Below, piece after piece: positions 28,101 through 34,392 of a DNA stretch of 64,000 nucleotides. The notes under the pieces are model-generated. The model ran no database searches and was not told the DNA's origin. It was given only the letters and a program-made list of their open reading frames with translations. The stretch is from Gemmatimonadaceae bacterium (GTDB taxonomy: Bacteria > Gemmatimonadota > Gemmatimonadetes > Gemmatimonadales > Gemmatimonadaceae). A program made the translations under genes and the position numbers. Numbering within the stretch: position 1 is the first letter of the stretch; each line of letters opens with the position of its first letter. The stretch covers positions 62,001 to 126,000 of the forward strand of contig JADLCY010000005.1 of NCBI GenBank assembly GCA_020846935.1. Direction: 5' to 3'.

Positions 28101-29067
28101 CGAGCTGTCGGATCAGGTTCAGCTCGTGGCTGATCTGCTTTCGGTATTTGGGGTCGAGTTCGTCGACCGGGCGTCCCCAGCGTTCGATCGCCCCCTGATC
28201 GACGAGGCGGGCGAGGTATTCGTTGGCGTCGACGCCTGGCGGGAGCGGAAAGGCAGGCAGGGAGGGCCGGAGATCCTCCAGCCGGAACCGGCATCGCTCC
28301 GCGATGTCGAGCGTGGCGCGTACGCCGGCGTCGTTGCCGCTCCAGCGGCGTCGTACCTGCGCCGGGTCCTTGAGGTACCACTCGCCATTCGGACGCAGGC
28401 GCGTGCCCATGGCGTCGAGGGTGCGCTGGTGGCGGAGCGCGGAGAGCACGTCGTGCACGAGGCGCCCGGTGGGCTGGGCGTAGTGCACGTTGTTGGTGAC
28501 GACCCACGGAATGCCTAACGACCTGGCCAGCGGGATCAGCTGGCGGACGAGCGCGCGTTCCTCGGGCAGGCGGTGGTCCCACACCTCGATGGCCACGCGG
28601 CCGCCGAACAGGTCGACCAGGGTGGCCGCCGCTTCACACGCGGCGTCGCGCTGTTCCCCGGCGAGGAGCGAGGGTACCCATCCCTTCGGGCAGCCGGTGA
28701 GCGCAAAGAGTCCGTCGGTGTGGCGGGCGAGGGTGTCGAGCGTGACGTGCGGCTCACCGCGCGGCTGGTCGAGCCGACCGCGCGTGATGAGCGAGGCGAT
28801 GTTCCCGTATCCCTCCCGGGACTCGGCGAGCACCACGAGGTGAGTGGGGCGCTCGTCGACGTGGAGGCTCAGCTCGCACCCCAGGATCCCTCCGATGCCG
28901 AGTTCGCGGGCGGCCTGGGCAAAGCGCACGGCGCCCCCGAGGTCGTCGTGGTCGGTGAGGGCGAGGGCCGGCATCCCCAGGTGCTTCGCCCGCGCGACCA
29001 GCGCCTCGGGTTCGGAGGCGCCGTCGAGGAGCGAGAAGACGGAGTGGCAGTGGAGTTCGACGAACAA
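25120..29067 (-). CDS. dnaE2: Error-prone DNA polymerase III alpha subunit (DnaE2/ImuC) with two large insertions
   Basis: 1315 residues, against about 1050 for usual DnaE2. Starts at TTG (29065-29067), the only start giving the canonical PHP N-terminus FVELHCHSVFSLLDGAS. Catalytic palm motif PDIDIDF at residues 386-392; fingers region GVPLFQEQGMQVAI and FADYGFPESHAASF; C-terminal OB-fold region GFVFLSLEDETGILNVVV. Two insertions lack family sequence. One is roughly 150 residues (about 27080-27690), Pro/Arg/Asp-rich, between palm and fingers. The other is a 14-residue unit repeated three times before the RLGLRLVRGLG segment. Part of an imuA-imuB-dnaE2 translesion cassette. Both CGTTAGGC copies inside encode Leu-Gly. 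Confidence 0.93.
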   Translation of the reverse strand: MFVELHCHSVFSLLDGASEPEALVARAKHLGMPALALTDHDDLGGAVRFAQAARELGIGGILGCELSLHVDERPTHLVVLAESREGYGNIASLITRGRLDQPRGEPHVTLDTLARHTDGLFALTGCPKGWVPSLLAGEQRDAACEAAATLVDLFGGRVAIEVWDHRLPEERALVRQLIPLARSLGIPWVVTNNVHYAQPTGRLVHDVLSALRHQRTLDAMGTRLRPNGEWYLKDPAQVRRRWSGNDAGVRATLDIAERCRFRLEDLRPSLPAFPLPPGVDANEYLARLVDQGAIERWGRPVDELDPKYRKQISHELNLIRQLGFAGYFLIVWDIVRFAHRQGILCQGRGSAANSAVCYCLGITAVDPITLNLLFERFLSAERKEAPDIDIDFAHRDREQVLQYVYERYGREHAAMVCEQITYRGRSAVRDAARVLGFSVQQADVLSALSDRFSAKATADALRAGTSGEEMLGRDHDRDPRSDAPGIPGDPRKQPDEWTAEKLLAERHGQGLMHGTLVSARMREMRERDRHDALHAPDPSTPPAPSDEVPDEARRAAARSGRPELGRRPSKGYEPYGNANGRDTAQQNVRIEQTLKPLGIGAAPPAAGSVAGVKADMETSGQGITPQGHNTPKERRPPAAARPAATVDSILAQAGLDPKDRRVQILPDIVDGLHQAPRHRSIHVGGFVLTAEPLRTVVPIEPASMPGRTVIQWERDDLDPVGLVKIDLLGLGMLTVLQDCLRYIRRARGVVVDLGQLDMKDQAVYDDICNADTIGVFQVESRAQMNTLPRLKPRSFYDLVVEVALIRPGPIQGEMVHPYLRRRAGEEPVTYPHPSLEPILKRTLGVPLFQEQGMQVAITAAGFTPGEADNLRRAMGHKRSRERMAAICEQLIEGMARNGIDGDVARRIYNQINAFADYGFPESHAASFALIVYASAYLRHYYAPEFTAAILNAQPMGFYSVGTLIEDARRHGVDVRPMDLTCSAWDTSLELGDGRRVVPYGAEVAVQAGGRAERRTEVAEQTGGRVERRAEVAEQAEERVERRTDGQRGGLAGDAHEQQPGTASRPSIRPSAHPPIVRLGLRLVRGLGAAAREKLELALREGPFVDIDDVVQRAGLDQRALRSLAEAGAFDTMVGDVPPDERRRTALWRVLEATRGSAGPLAPVRVKHGRAPLPPMSRLETTDADYRVTGLSLNGHPMHHLRPLLAPNGVQTTTELFASGKDGSKVAHAGLVICRQRPGTAKGFVFLSLEDETGILNVVVTPKRFEKQALLISTSPLLLVRGTLQVEGKVVNLRGETFTALKADAGEAWARSHDFH
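25939..26064 (-). repeat. Three tandem 42-bp repeats inside dnaE2
   Basis: Units 25939-25980, 25981-26022 and 26023-26064, each 42 bp and without gaps. They encode three 14-residue units of pattern EVAxQxxxRxERRx. Unit length is a multiple of three, so copy-number change would keep the frame. Confidence 0.85.
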
Positions 29068-29303
29068 GGACGGATAGATGAGGAGGTACGAATGGGCGGG
29101 TGGATGACGATGGGAGGCGCAACTCGGCGGTTCTCATCACCAGGGGGCGCCTGACGCCGCACCACTTCAACGACTTCGTGTTGCAGCGCTGCCTGGAGTA
29201 GCTGCTCCGTTTCGCACGGCGCCGCCTCGAACACCTGGTGAAAGGGTTGCGCAGTGCAGGCTGGCTCGGCCATCCGTCCACGCGCCCCCTCATCCGTCCA
29301 TCG

Positions 29304-31208
29304 TTAGTCATACCATCCCTGGACAAACCACACGCACGCCGCTGGATCGCGCAGGTCGTGAAACACCATGAGGTCCGGTCCATGGTCGGCGTCTTCGAGA
29401 CGCCAGTAGTCGCGCGCGTAGGCATCGTCCCACCAGTCGCCGGCGAGGCGCTCGGGGCCGATGGCGCGCTGGATGCGCACCCAGCGGTTGCGCCACCGCA
29501 GCGCGCGCGGGGCCGCAGGGGCTGCGGATGGCTCGTCCGGGACATCGACCTCGGCCGGTTCCGGCGGATCGAGTTGTCGGAACGCCGGGGTACCCATCCG
29601 CGCATCCGCCCCTTCGCCTGTCCGCGCACCCGCCCATCCGTCTCTCCCGCCATCCGTCCGTCCGTTCATCCGTCCGTTCGTCCACTCGTCCACTCGTCCA
29701 TTCGTCCATCCGTCCATCTGTCCGTCCATCCGCTCCCACACCGCGGCCCGCTCCGGCCGATGCGTGTCACGGGCGACCGGGCGGACGATGGCGTCGGTGC
29801 CTAACGTGGCTCGCAGCCGGGCGAACGCGGCATCGGCGGCGGCCGGGTCTCGCCACGCCGGGTCGAGCAGCTCTCCTTGCGCTCCCGAAAGCGGGGCGGT
29901 GGCCGTGATGGCCACGCACACCCCGCAGACGGGAGCCGTGAGGTGCCATTCGTCGAGCAGCGCCCGGCATCGCTCGAGCAGTGGGACGCTGCGCGCCAGC
30001 GGGCGGGGGAGCTGTACCTCGCGCGTGATCGTGTGTGCGCGTCCGCTCGTGGGCATCGCGCCCCGCGCGTCGTCGAGCGTGAGCGTGATGGCGATCGTCG
30101 ACGCCGCGCGTCCGTCGGCGATGAGGTCGTGAACGAGGCGATCGAGCGCGGCGCGCACGAGAAAGAGCACCGGCTCGGTCGTCTCGACACTCGGGTGCAG
30201 CTCGGCGCTCACGCAACGCGGCGCGTCGAGACGGGTGAGTCCCGGGCGTCGCCGGTCCTCGCCGCGGGCGAGGCGCCAGGCGAGGAGTCCCTCGGGCCCC
30301 CAGCGTCGTTCGACGTCGTCCACGGCGAGGCGCGCGAGACTACCGATAGTGTGCAGCCCAAGTGCCTGCAGCGACTCGCGGAGTGCGGCGTCGATCGTGA
30401 GGAGGCCGAGGGGGGCGGAGGCGAGATAGTCGGCGCAGCCGCCACGCGGCACGATGACGGCATGGCGCGGGTCGTGGGTCGTGCGGCGTTCCCAGGTCGC
30501 GGCGCGCGCGGCGACGCACGAGTCGGCGATGCCCACGCGTGGGCGGGGATGCCAGAGCCGCGCAATCGCAATGAGGTCGCGTCCCAGCGGGGCGTCGCCG
30601 CCCAGCGATTCGCGTCCGCTGGCCCCGATCCACCAGAGGCCGGGAGCGCCGGCCGCGGGCGTGACCTGCGGACTGGCGCGTACGAACGCGGCCGTCATCC
30701 GCGTGACCTCACGCGCAATGAGATCCTCGTCCCATGGCATGATCTGCAGCATCGCACACCGCGAACGCGCTTCGGCGATCGTCATGCCCGATCGCACCCG
30801 CGCGCGGCCCGCCGCAGCGGTCGCCGTGCGCACCCGCTGTCCATCGACCAGCACGATGGGCAGCTCATCCCAATGCTGCGGGGGCGACGCGGGTGACTCA
30901 TCCCCGTCCGGCTTTCGGTCGCGTCGGCCGCTGGCCCGGTCGTCCGTCTGTTCGTCGGCTCGCCCCCGCCCATTCACCGGCCCGCTGGGGATCCTCGAGG
31001 AGGAAGTGCTCGCGGCTCGTGGCCGGCTCTGCACACCGTCGTTTGCGCGGGAGGGCGGTCCCTCCCACGCCATCGGGAGCAGGAGTTGCTCGTCGGATGC
31101 CGGGGGCATCGGGGGCCGCCCGTTCGCCGAGCCGGTTGCGTGTCGCCACACCGCGCCGATCGGGAATCGGGGGATCCGGACGCAGGCGACGCGCCACGTC
31201 GAATGCAC
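29304..31208 (-). CDS. imuB: ImuB-like Y-family polymerase homologue, with low-complexity insertions
   Basis: 634 residues from GTG at 31206-31208, preceded by TGGAGG. I chose this start because it yields WRVACVRIPRFPIGAVW, the conserved ImuB N-terminal strand; the frame stays open far upstream in the shadow of imuA. After a roughly 75-residue Gly/Arg/Asp-rich insertion comes PIVLVDGQRVRTATAAAGRA (Y-family palm start), then the helix-hairpin region LGLHTIGSLARLAVDDVERRWG. A second insertion of MDG/TNG-type units (29587-29735) precedes the conserved C-terminus IGPERLAGDWWDDAYARDYW. In other bacteria ImuB lacks polymerase activity and bridges ImuA and DnaE2 to the sliding clamp. Confidence 0.88.
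   Translation of the reverse strand: MHSTWRVACVRIPRFPIGAVWRHATGSANGRPPMPPASDEQLLLPMAWEGPPSRANDGVQSRPRAASTSSSRIPSGPVNGRGRADEQTDDRASGRRDRKPDGDESPASPPQHWDELPIVLVDGQRVRTATAAAGRARVRSGMTIAEARSRCAMLQIMPWDEDLIAREVTRMTAAFVRASPQVTPAAGAPGLWWIGASGRESLGGDAPLGRDLIAIARLWHPRPRVGIADSCVAARAATWERRTTHDPRHAVIVPRGGCADYLASAPLGLLTIDAALRESLQALGLHTIGSLARLAVDDVERRWGPEGLLAWRLARGEDRRRPGLTRLDAPRCVSAELHPSVETTEPVLFLVRAALDRLVHDLIADGRAASTIAITLTLDDARGAMPTSGRAHTITREVQLPRPLARSVPLLERCRALLDEWHLTAPVCGVCVAITATAPLSGAQGELLDPAWRDPAAADAAFARLRATLGTDAIVRPVARDTHRPERAAVWERMDGQMDGWTNGRVDEWTNGRMNGRTDGGRDGWAGARTGEGADARMGTPAFRQLDPPEPAEVDVPDEPSAAPAAPRALRWRNRWVRIQRAIGPERLAGDWWDDAYARDYWRLEDADHGPDLMVFHDLRDPAACVWFVQGWYD
29651..29732 (-). repeat. Degenerate tetranucleotide (GTCC/ATCC-type) array within imuB
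   Basis: On the plus strand an almost unbroken run of NGTCC/CATCC tetranucleotides (for example CATCCGTCCGTCCGTT). The longest perfect run is only about three units. Since 4 does not divide by 3, gain or loss of one unit would shift the imuB frame upstream of its conserved C-terminus. Confidence 0.75.
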
Positions 31209-31929
31209 AGTACACCTCCACAGCTTTGGGGCCGTCCTTCCCGCCCTTCGAGACGGTGCAGAGGAAGGTTCGGCGGGATGTCGTTGGATGAACGGCGGTC
31301 GCTTCGTGCGTGGGCGTCTGCCCGCTGGCGGCCCGGCCGAGCCTGGTGCCGAGACGCCGCCACGCGCTTCCGCGGGATCCCTCGGCGTCAGCCGGGGGTG
31401 CGGTGGTGCGTTGCATGTGCAGTCGCAGCGCGCTGCCCACGAGCTGTTGGCCGGCATCGTGGTGATGGACAACGACCAGCGCGGCATTGGTGTCCTGCGC
31501 GAGCCGCGTGAGCCGGATGGCAATGCGGTGTGGAATGCGCGCGGCGTCGTCGAGCACGACGAGCCCAAAGGCATGGCTGCGCAGCAGCAGGTCGGCGCAC
31601 CAGGCGCCGTGGTCGTCGGTCGGCGGCCGGACGACCCAGAGCCTCCCGGTGGTGGCGAGGGGCGCCCAGTCCGCGGGCGCCAGGGTGCGCGCGGCGTCGA
31701 TGTATGCAACCCATCGGTTGTCTGCAATGGCCTGCGCGACGAGCGCCCGCGCGAGTGTCGTTGCCCCGCTGCCGCTGCGACCGGCAACCTCCGTGAGCCG
31801 TCCACAGGGCAGGCCCCCGCCGGGCAGGACCGCATCGAGCTCCGGAACGCCGGTCGCCACCGTCTCGTGCACCGCGGGCGGCGGCGTGACGACGGAGGCG
31901 ATCCGGGCGCGGAGGGTGGAGAGGGACAT
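30898..31929 (-). CDS. imuA: ImuA-like RecA-fold protein, 3' end overlapping imuB
   Basis: 343 residues from ATG 31927-31929. RecA-like core: VATGVPELDAVLPGGGLP, Walker A-like GRSGSGATTL, and Walker B-like FGLVVLDDAARI. Homologues are usually near 240 residues; here the last ~100 residues are Arg/Pro-rich and out of frame over the start of imuB for 311 nt. The conserved ImuA part probably ends around VEVYCAFDVARRLRPDPP. Works with ImuB and DnaE2 in SOS-type mutagenic repair. I saw no LexA-type dyad upstream. Confidence 0.85.
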   Translation of the reverse strand: MSLSTLRARIASVVTPPPAVHETVATGVPELDAVLPGGGLPCGRLTEVAGRSGSGATTLARALVAQAIADNRWVAYIDAARTLAPADWAPLATTGRLWVVRPPTDDHGAWCADLLLRSHAFGLVVLDDAARIPHRIAIRLTRLAQDTNAALVVVHHHDAGQQLVGSALRLHMQRTTAPPADAEGSRGSAWRRLGTRLGRAASGQTPTHEATAVHPTTSRRTFLCTVSKGGKDGPKAVEVYCAFDVARRLRPDPPIPDRRGVATRNRLGERAAPDAPGIRRATPAPDGVGGTALPRKRRCAEPATSREHFLLEDPQRAGEWAGASRRTDGRPGQRPTRPKAGRG

Positions 31930-32027
31930 TCGGGCGGGCGGGCAGGATGGACGGAATGCACGGGACGGTGATACGGACGGGCGAACGAGGTGGCAGGCCT
32001 TGCGGAGACACGGGAAGGCACCTAACG

Positions 32028-32300
32028 ATGAAATCGGATACCCCCGTCGAACTGTTACCGTCCATCCCGTCTGGAATGACCTACTCCGGCCCCGTCAACG
32101 ATCCCGGCCAACAGCCACCGCCACCGCAGTCGCGCGGGATCTTCGTCCGCACCGGCGCCGCCCGTGCCGGCATCACCATGGGCAGTACCCTCGCCATGGT
32201 CATCTCATGGAACACGAACGAGTCCATCCTCTGGGCCATCGTGCACGGGTTCCTGTCGTGGCTGTACGTCATCTACTTCGCGCTCACGCGGGGCGGTTGA
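32028..32300 (+). CDS. Small conserved membrane protein
   Basis: 90 residues from ATG 32028 (GGAAGG upstream); an internal ATG at 32076 is possible. A Pro-rich N-terminal tail is followed by one or two hydrophobic segments, ITMGSTLAMVISW and ILWAIVHGFLSWLYVIYFAL. The NESILWAIVHG pattern resembles small uncharacterised membrane proteins in other phyla. Function unknown. Divergent from imuA, with about 98 bp between starts. Its last 96 bp overlap the 3' end of the acetyltransferase gene on the other strand. It contains an in-frame TTA codon outside the usual context. Confidence 0.6.
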   Translation: MKSDTPVELLPSIPSGMTYSGPVNDPGQQPPPPQSRGIFVRTGAARAGITMGSTLAMVISWNTNESILWAIVHGFLSWLYVIYFALTRGG

Positions 32301-32870
32301 CCCGAGCAGCCAGGTGCCGAGCGCGTGCGTGATCGGCTTGCGGTAGCACACGATGCGCGCGACCTCCGCGAACCCGACCCCGAGGTGCGCGGCCTGGGCC
32401 AGCGCGTTGTCGGTCGTGACGTCGGAGGCAAACTCGCGGCAGCCGCGAGCCGCCGCCCATGCCTCACCGGCGCGCATCAGGTCGCGGCCGATGTGATCGC
32501 GACGCGTGTCGGGTGCGACGTACCAGCCCTCGACGTAGCCGATGCGCGTGTCCCCCTCACCGGCGGTCGCGCACGGGCGCACCGAGAGTTCGATGAAGCC
32601 AAGCAGCTCGCCCTGTTCCTCGGCGACGATGCAATGCGAGTCGCGGTCGCCCGACCAGAACCACCGCTCGATGTCGGTCCGAATGCTCGCGGTGGACCGG
32701 GAAGGCCAGAGCGCCGCGCGCAGCGCCGCCCAGGCCTCGGAGTCCTCGCGCCGCGCTGAGCGAAGCAGGGGACCGCCGGTGTGGGAGAGGACACGTTGCG
32801 CGAAGCCCCGGTGCGTCACGCGCGACCGGGAAAACGGAGGGGCCATGGGGGTTCGGGCGGTCGAGGTCAC
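32205..32870 (-). CDS. GNAT-family N-acetyltransferase, aminoglycoside 6'-acetyltransferase-like
   Basis: 221 residues from GTG at 32868-32870, overlapping the stop of the upstream gene (GTGA), with GGAG 8 nt before it; ATG 32846 is an alternative. GNAT core visible: EDSEAWAALRAALWP, EEQGELLGFIELSVRP, GYVEGWYVAPDTRRDHIGRD (acetyl-CoA loop), GFAEVARIVCYRKPI. This order matches AAC(6')-type enzymes. The last ~40 residues extend beyond the normal family end and lie antisense to the small membrane protein gene. Real substrate unknown. Confidence 0.82.
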   Translation of the reverse strand: MTSTARTPMAPPFSRSRVTHRGFAQRVLSHTGGPLLRSARREDSEAWAALRAALWPSRSTASIRTDIERWFWSGDRDSHCIVAEEQGELLGFIELSVRPCATAGEGDTRIGYVEGWYVAPDTRRDHIGRDLMRAGEAWAAARGCREFASDVTTDNALAQAAHLGVGFAEVARIVCYRKPITHALGTWLLGSTAPREREVDDVQPRQEPVHDGPEDGLVRVP

Positions 32871-33991
32871 AGGACGAACTCCAACTGCGGAATGCTGGCC
32901 ACGGGTGCTTCCGTCGGCGTGGCAAGGCTTCCCTCCTCATGCTCCGGCCCCCGAGCTGGTTCGAGGCGCCGCCCCCGCTCGTCGCGGTCATACGACGAGC
33001 CGTACCGGATGCCGACGCTGGCGCAGGCCCGCTTCATGAACTGCGCGAGTCCCTCGCGATACGCGGCCGGCATTTCGTGATCGTTCGCGTACGCCGTCGC
33101 GTAGCGCTCAGCGAGCGACGGAAACTCCGTCGCGAGGAACGGCAGATAGCGCTTGCGGGCCGACGCGCGCAGGCGGAGTGCCCCGGGGTTGATGTGCGTC
33201 GCCCCCTCGGCCGCGATGCGGTGCACGAGTGCGGTGAGTGCGTCAGGACGATCGGTGATGCCGGGGAGGACCGGCATGATGTTCACGCCCACGTCGATCC
33301 CGGCCTGTCGCAGGCGACGCACGGCCCGCAGCCGCGACTCCGGTGTCGGTGAACGCGGCTCGATGCGCCGCGCCAGCTCGCGATCGAGCGTGATCAGCGA
33401 CATGTGCACGCGGATCGACGAGGACTTCGCGATGTCGACCAGCAGATCCACGTCGCGCGTGATGAGCGGCGACTTGGTGATGATCGTCAGCCGCAATCGC
33501 CGCGCGTCGGCAAGCACCTCGAGCACACTGCGCGTGACGCGAAAGTGGCGCTCGGCTGGCTGGTATGGGTCGGTAGCCGTGCCGATGACGATCGGCTCTC
33601 CGCGCTGGACCGCACCGTTGCCGGTCGTGCTGCGTTCACGCAGCGTGCGTCGCAGCACCTCGGCGGCGTTGCGCTTGACGAAGATCCGCCGCTCGAAAGC
33701 AAGCCATGGCGGAAGCTCGGTCAGCTCGTCAGCGAGCGGCGAGTCCGACTCGGCCGCTGCCGCCGCCCGTTCCATGACGAAGCGGTGGGCAAAGCGGGCA
33801 TAGCAGTAGGCGCACCCGAAGGCGCAGCCCACGTAGGGGTTGATCGACCAGAAAGGCATCCCGGTGGTTTCGGGGGAGTTGAGCACCCCCTTGGCCGTGC
33901 TGCCGTAGTAGCGGATGTCCTTCTGGGTACCGACAACCGGGTGACGCGGGGCCTCGGCCACCGCATCGCTGAGCAAGAGCGCTTCCTGCAT
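32867..33991 (-). CDS. Radical SAM protein of the spore photoproduct lyase-like (SPL) family
   Basis: 374 residues from ATG 33989-33991 with GGGTGGGA upstream (a GTG three codons earlier is possible). The radical SAM motif CAFGCAYC follows WSINPYVG, giving the [4Fe-4S] cluster ligands. TATDPYQPAE and TKSPLITRDVDLL are typical of the Rv2578c-like branch of the SPL family. True SPL repairs UV spore photoproduct; for this branch no reaction is established. Placement beside imuA-imuB-dnaE2 suggests a DNA-damage neighbourhood. Confidence 0.88.
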   Translation of the reverse strand: MQEALLLSDAVAEAPRHPVVGTQKDIRYYGSTAKGVLNSPETTGMPFWSINPYVGCAFGCAYCYARFAHRFVMERAAAAAESDSPLADELTELPPWLAFERRIFVKRNAAEVLRRTLRERSTTGNGAVQRGEPIVIGTATDPYQPAERHFRVTRSVLEVLADARRLRLTIITKSPLITRDVDLLVDIAKSSSIRVHMSLITLDRELARRIEPRSPTPESRLRAVRRLRQAGIDVGVNIMPVLPGITDRPDALTALVHRIAAEGATHINPGALRLRASARKRYLPFLATEFPSLAERYATAYANDHEMPAAYREGLAQFMKRACASVGIRYGSSYDRDERGRRLEPARGPEHEEGSLATPTEAPVASIPQLEFVL

Positions 33992-34376
33992 TCGTCCCAC
34001 CCTCGGGGGCTTGGCCCATGCGCGGGCCGGGACGACTAGGAATACCGAAGAAAACCCGAAGGCGCAAGGGGCAGCATCGCCCGTGGCGGCCTATCCCGGA
34101 CGAAGAGGGTGACGGGCTGGGCGGGGCGCTCCCCGGGAGCGGAGGCCGGTACCGCGATGGTGTCTGCTTGGTGCTCGTTGGGGCGGACTTTCATGCACAT
34201 GCCTAACGCACGGAAGCATGACAGTCTCGCCGGCGCCTGAGGCGGATCGCTGCCTTCCCCCACCTCGATGACACGTGTGACGCCATCGAGGCGCTCAAGA
34301 AGGCCACACCGCTGGAGCGGGCGCTGTCGCGATCAGGCGACGCCAGGCGTCAGCTACGTGCCTACGCGGGTGTCAG
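33992..34376. other. 385-bp gap with no supportable gene
   Basis: Short open frames only, none with a recognisable pattern. It contains one CGTTAGGC (as GCCTAACG, 34201-34208) and the first copy of a 15-bp tandem repeat at its right edge. Confidence 0.55.
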
Positions 34377-34392
34377 CTACGCGGGTGTCAGC
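34363..34392 (-). repeat. Perfect 15-bp tandem repeat spanning the kinase stop codon
   Basis: TACGCGGGTGTCAGC occurs twice back to back (34363-34377 and 34378-34392). Read on the minus strand, each copy carries a TAG, so the kinase stop is followed 15 nt later by a duplicate of the gene's end. Confidence 0.8.

Noticed and set aside
31209-32021. Extension of the imuB frame upstream to 32021
   Set aside because: This part is the out-of-frame shadow of the RecA-like imuA core; ImuB homology begins at 31208 with a good ribosome binding site.
31930-32030. LexA/SOS box upstream of imuA
   Set aside because: I looked for GAAC-N4-GTTC and CTGT-N8-ACAG type dyads and saw none; the motif in this phylum may differ.
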